From Bremerella sp. TYQ1 (GTDB lineage: Bacteria > Planctomycetota > Planctomycetia > Pirellulales > Pirellulaceae), in the NCBI RefSeq assembly GCF_020150455.1, contig NZ_CP083740.1, positions 1,550,001-1,614,000 of the forward strand: a DNA stretch of 64,000 nt. The letters run 5' to 3'. Positions 63,703 through 64,000 of the stretch are shown piece after piece. Positions within the stretch are counted from its first letter, which is position 1. Every line of letters begins with the position of its first letter. The notes below the pieces were generated by a model. That model was not told the origin of the DNA. It did not search any database and saw nothing but the letters and a program-made list of their open reading frames with translations. Both the position numbers and the translations under genes were made by a program.

Positions 63703-64000
63703 TGATCGAAGTGCTCCTTCAATTCCTGCGAACGCTGATCGGTCCACCAGATGCGAAACGCTTCCGCTTTCTCGTCGAACTGAACTTGCTCGTGACCGCT
63801 TAGCTGCTTGAGAAAGCCAGGAAACTTTTTGGCGGTCGATTCCGCTTCCCAGCCTCGGATTTTTTCGACCACCGTATGATGGTCGTTGATCACCCCCAGC
63901 TTCGACTGCACTTCTTCAAACGCGGGGTACAACTCGTCGCGAAAGCTGTCGGGGAAACCGCTTTCGACTAATTCCATCGCATACCGCGTTTTCTTCGCCT
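63666..64000 (-). CDS. CHAD-domain protein, cut by the window end
   Basis: The minus-strand frame is open to the end of the window, and the upstream residues read AKKTRYAMELVES, a CHAD-domain motif (KRLRYALELF type); an internal Met at 63977 is not the true start. A helical tail follows (YPAFEEVQSKLGVINDHHTV). CHAD domains bind polyphosphate. The N-terminal part lies outside the window. Confidence 0.78.
   Translation of the reverse strand, partial: AKKTRYAMELVESGFPDSFRDELYPAFEEVQSKLGVINDHHTVVEKIRGWEAESTAKKFPGFLKQLSGHEQVQFDEKAEAFRIWWTDQRSQELKEHFDHYLGGLGLSPSV

Overview
The window looks like a chromosomal segment of a planctomycete, probably a Pirellulaceae-type organism (Blastopirellula, Bremerella or Rhodopirellula relatives). 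Four things point there: a DUF1559 prepilin-like protein paired with a small lipoprotein, a DUF1080 protein, a giant surface protein with the N-terminal 'MEDRRLLAV' planctomycete motif, and a BBP7-like outer-membrane protein, all among ordinary bacterial housekeeping genes. This taxonomic call rests on gene content only.

Layout. (1) 1-3634 is one end of an integrated element: unknown cargo proteins, a candidate structured RNA with attenuator-like alternative pairings, two small excisionase-type HTH proteins, and a tyrosine recombinase that abuts the 3' end of a CAU-anticodon tRNA (probably Ile2). (2) 3851-10742 is core DNA metabolism: pyrF, a TVP38/DedA-type membrane protein, two tandem SRP-like RNAs, dnaX, ybaB, recR and rpoN. 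dnaX carries an A9 slippery run at the point where a short gamma-like product would end. (3) 11055-14682 is an outer-membrane/secretion cluster: two beta-barrel proteins, a periplasmic C39-type peptidase and a convergent small Gly/Asn/Phe-rich secreted protein with a double-glycine-like leader. It resembles the FapF/FapD part of functional-amyloid systems and is my main candidate for an undescribed system. (4) 15072-32470 mixes signalling (a dCache-HAMP-PP2C phosphatase, an AAA ATPase, an HTH plus degenerate receiver protein), metabolism (aconitase, polyprenyl synthase, MoaC, esterase), repair and regulation (Nfo, NrdR) and small membrane proteins.

(5) 33352-37605 is a run of membrane proteins; four of them are tandem paralogs, one lacking the soluble domain. 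(6) 37677-44899, minus strand, holds smc, a FlgI-HEAT lipoprotein, yidD, rnpA and a dnaJ/cbpA gene. (7) 45102-51064 holds a degenerate PHP-like protein, a dehalogenase-like hydrolase overlapping a CitG-family gene, a PTPS/QueD-family gene, cheX and fliG. (8) 51089-55676 holds a large arylsulfotransferase-type surface protein with propeller-like repeats, and an orphan structured RNA ending in a very strong terminator. (9) 55791-64000 holds an SDR reductase, a proline-rich lipoprotein, an HtrA protease, thiL-tsaE, hslVU, an isochorismatase-type hydrolase and a CHAD-domain gene cut by the window end. Two palindromic repeat elements flank hslVU.

Most calls come from reading translated motifs by eye. 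RNA structures were paired by hand and no search or folding program was run.
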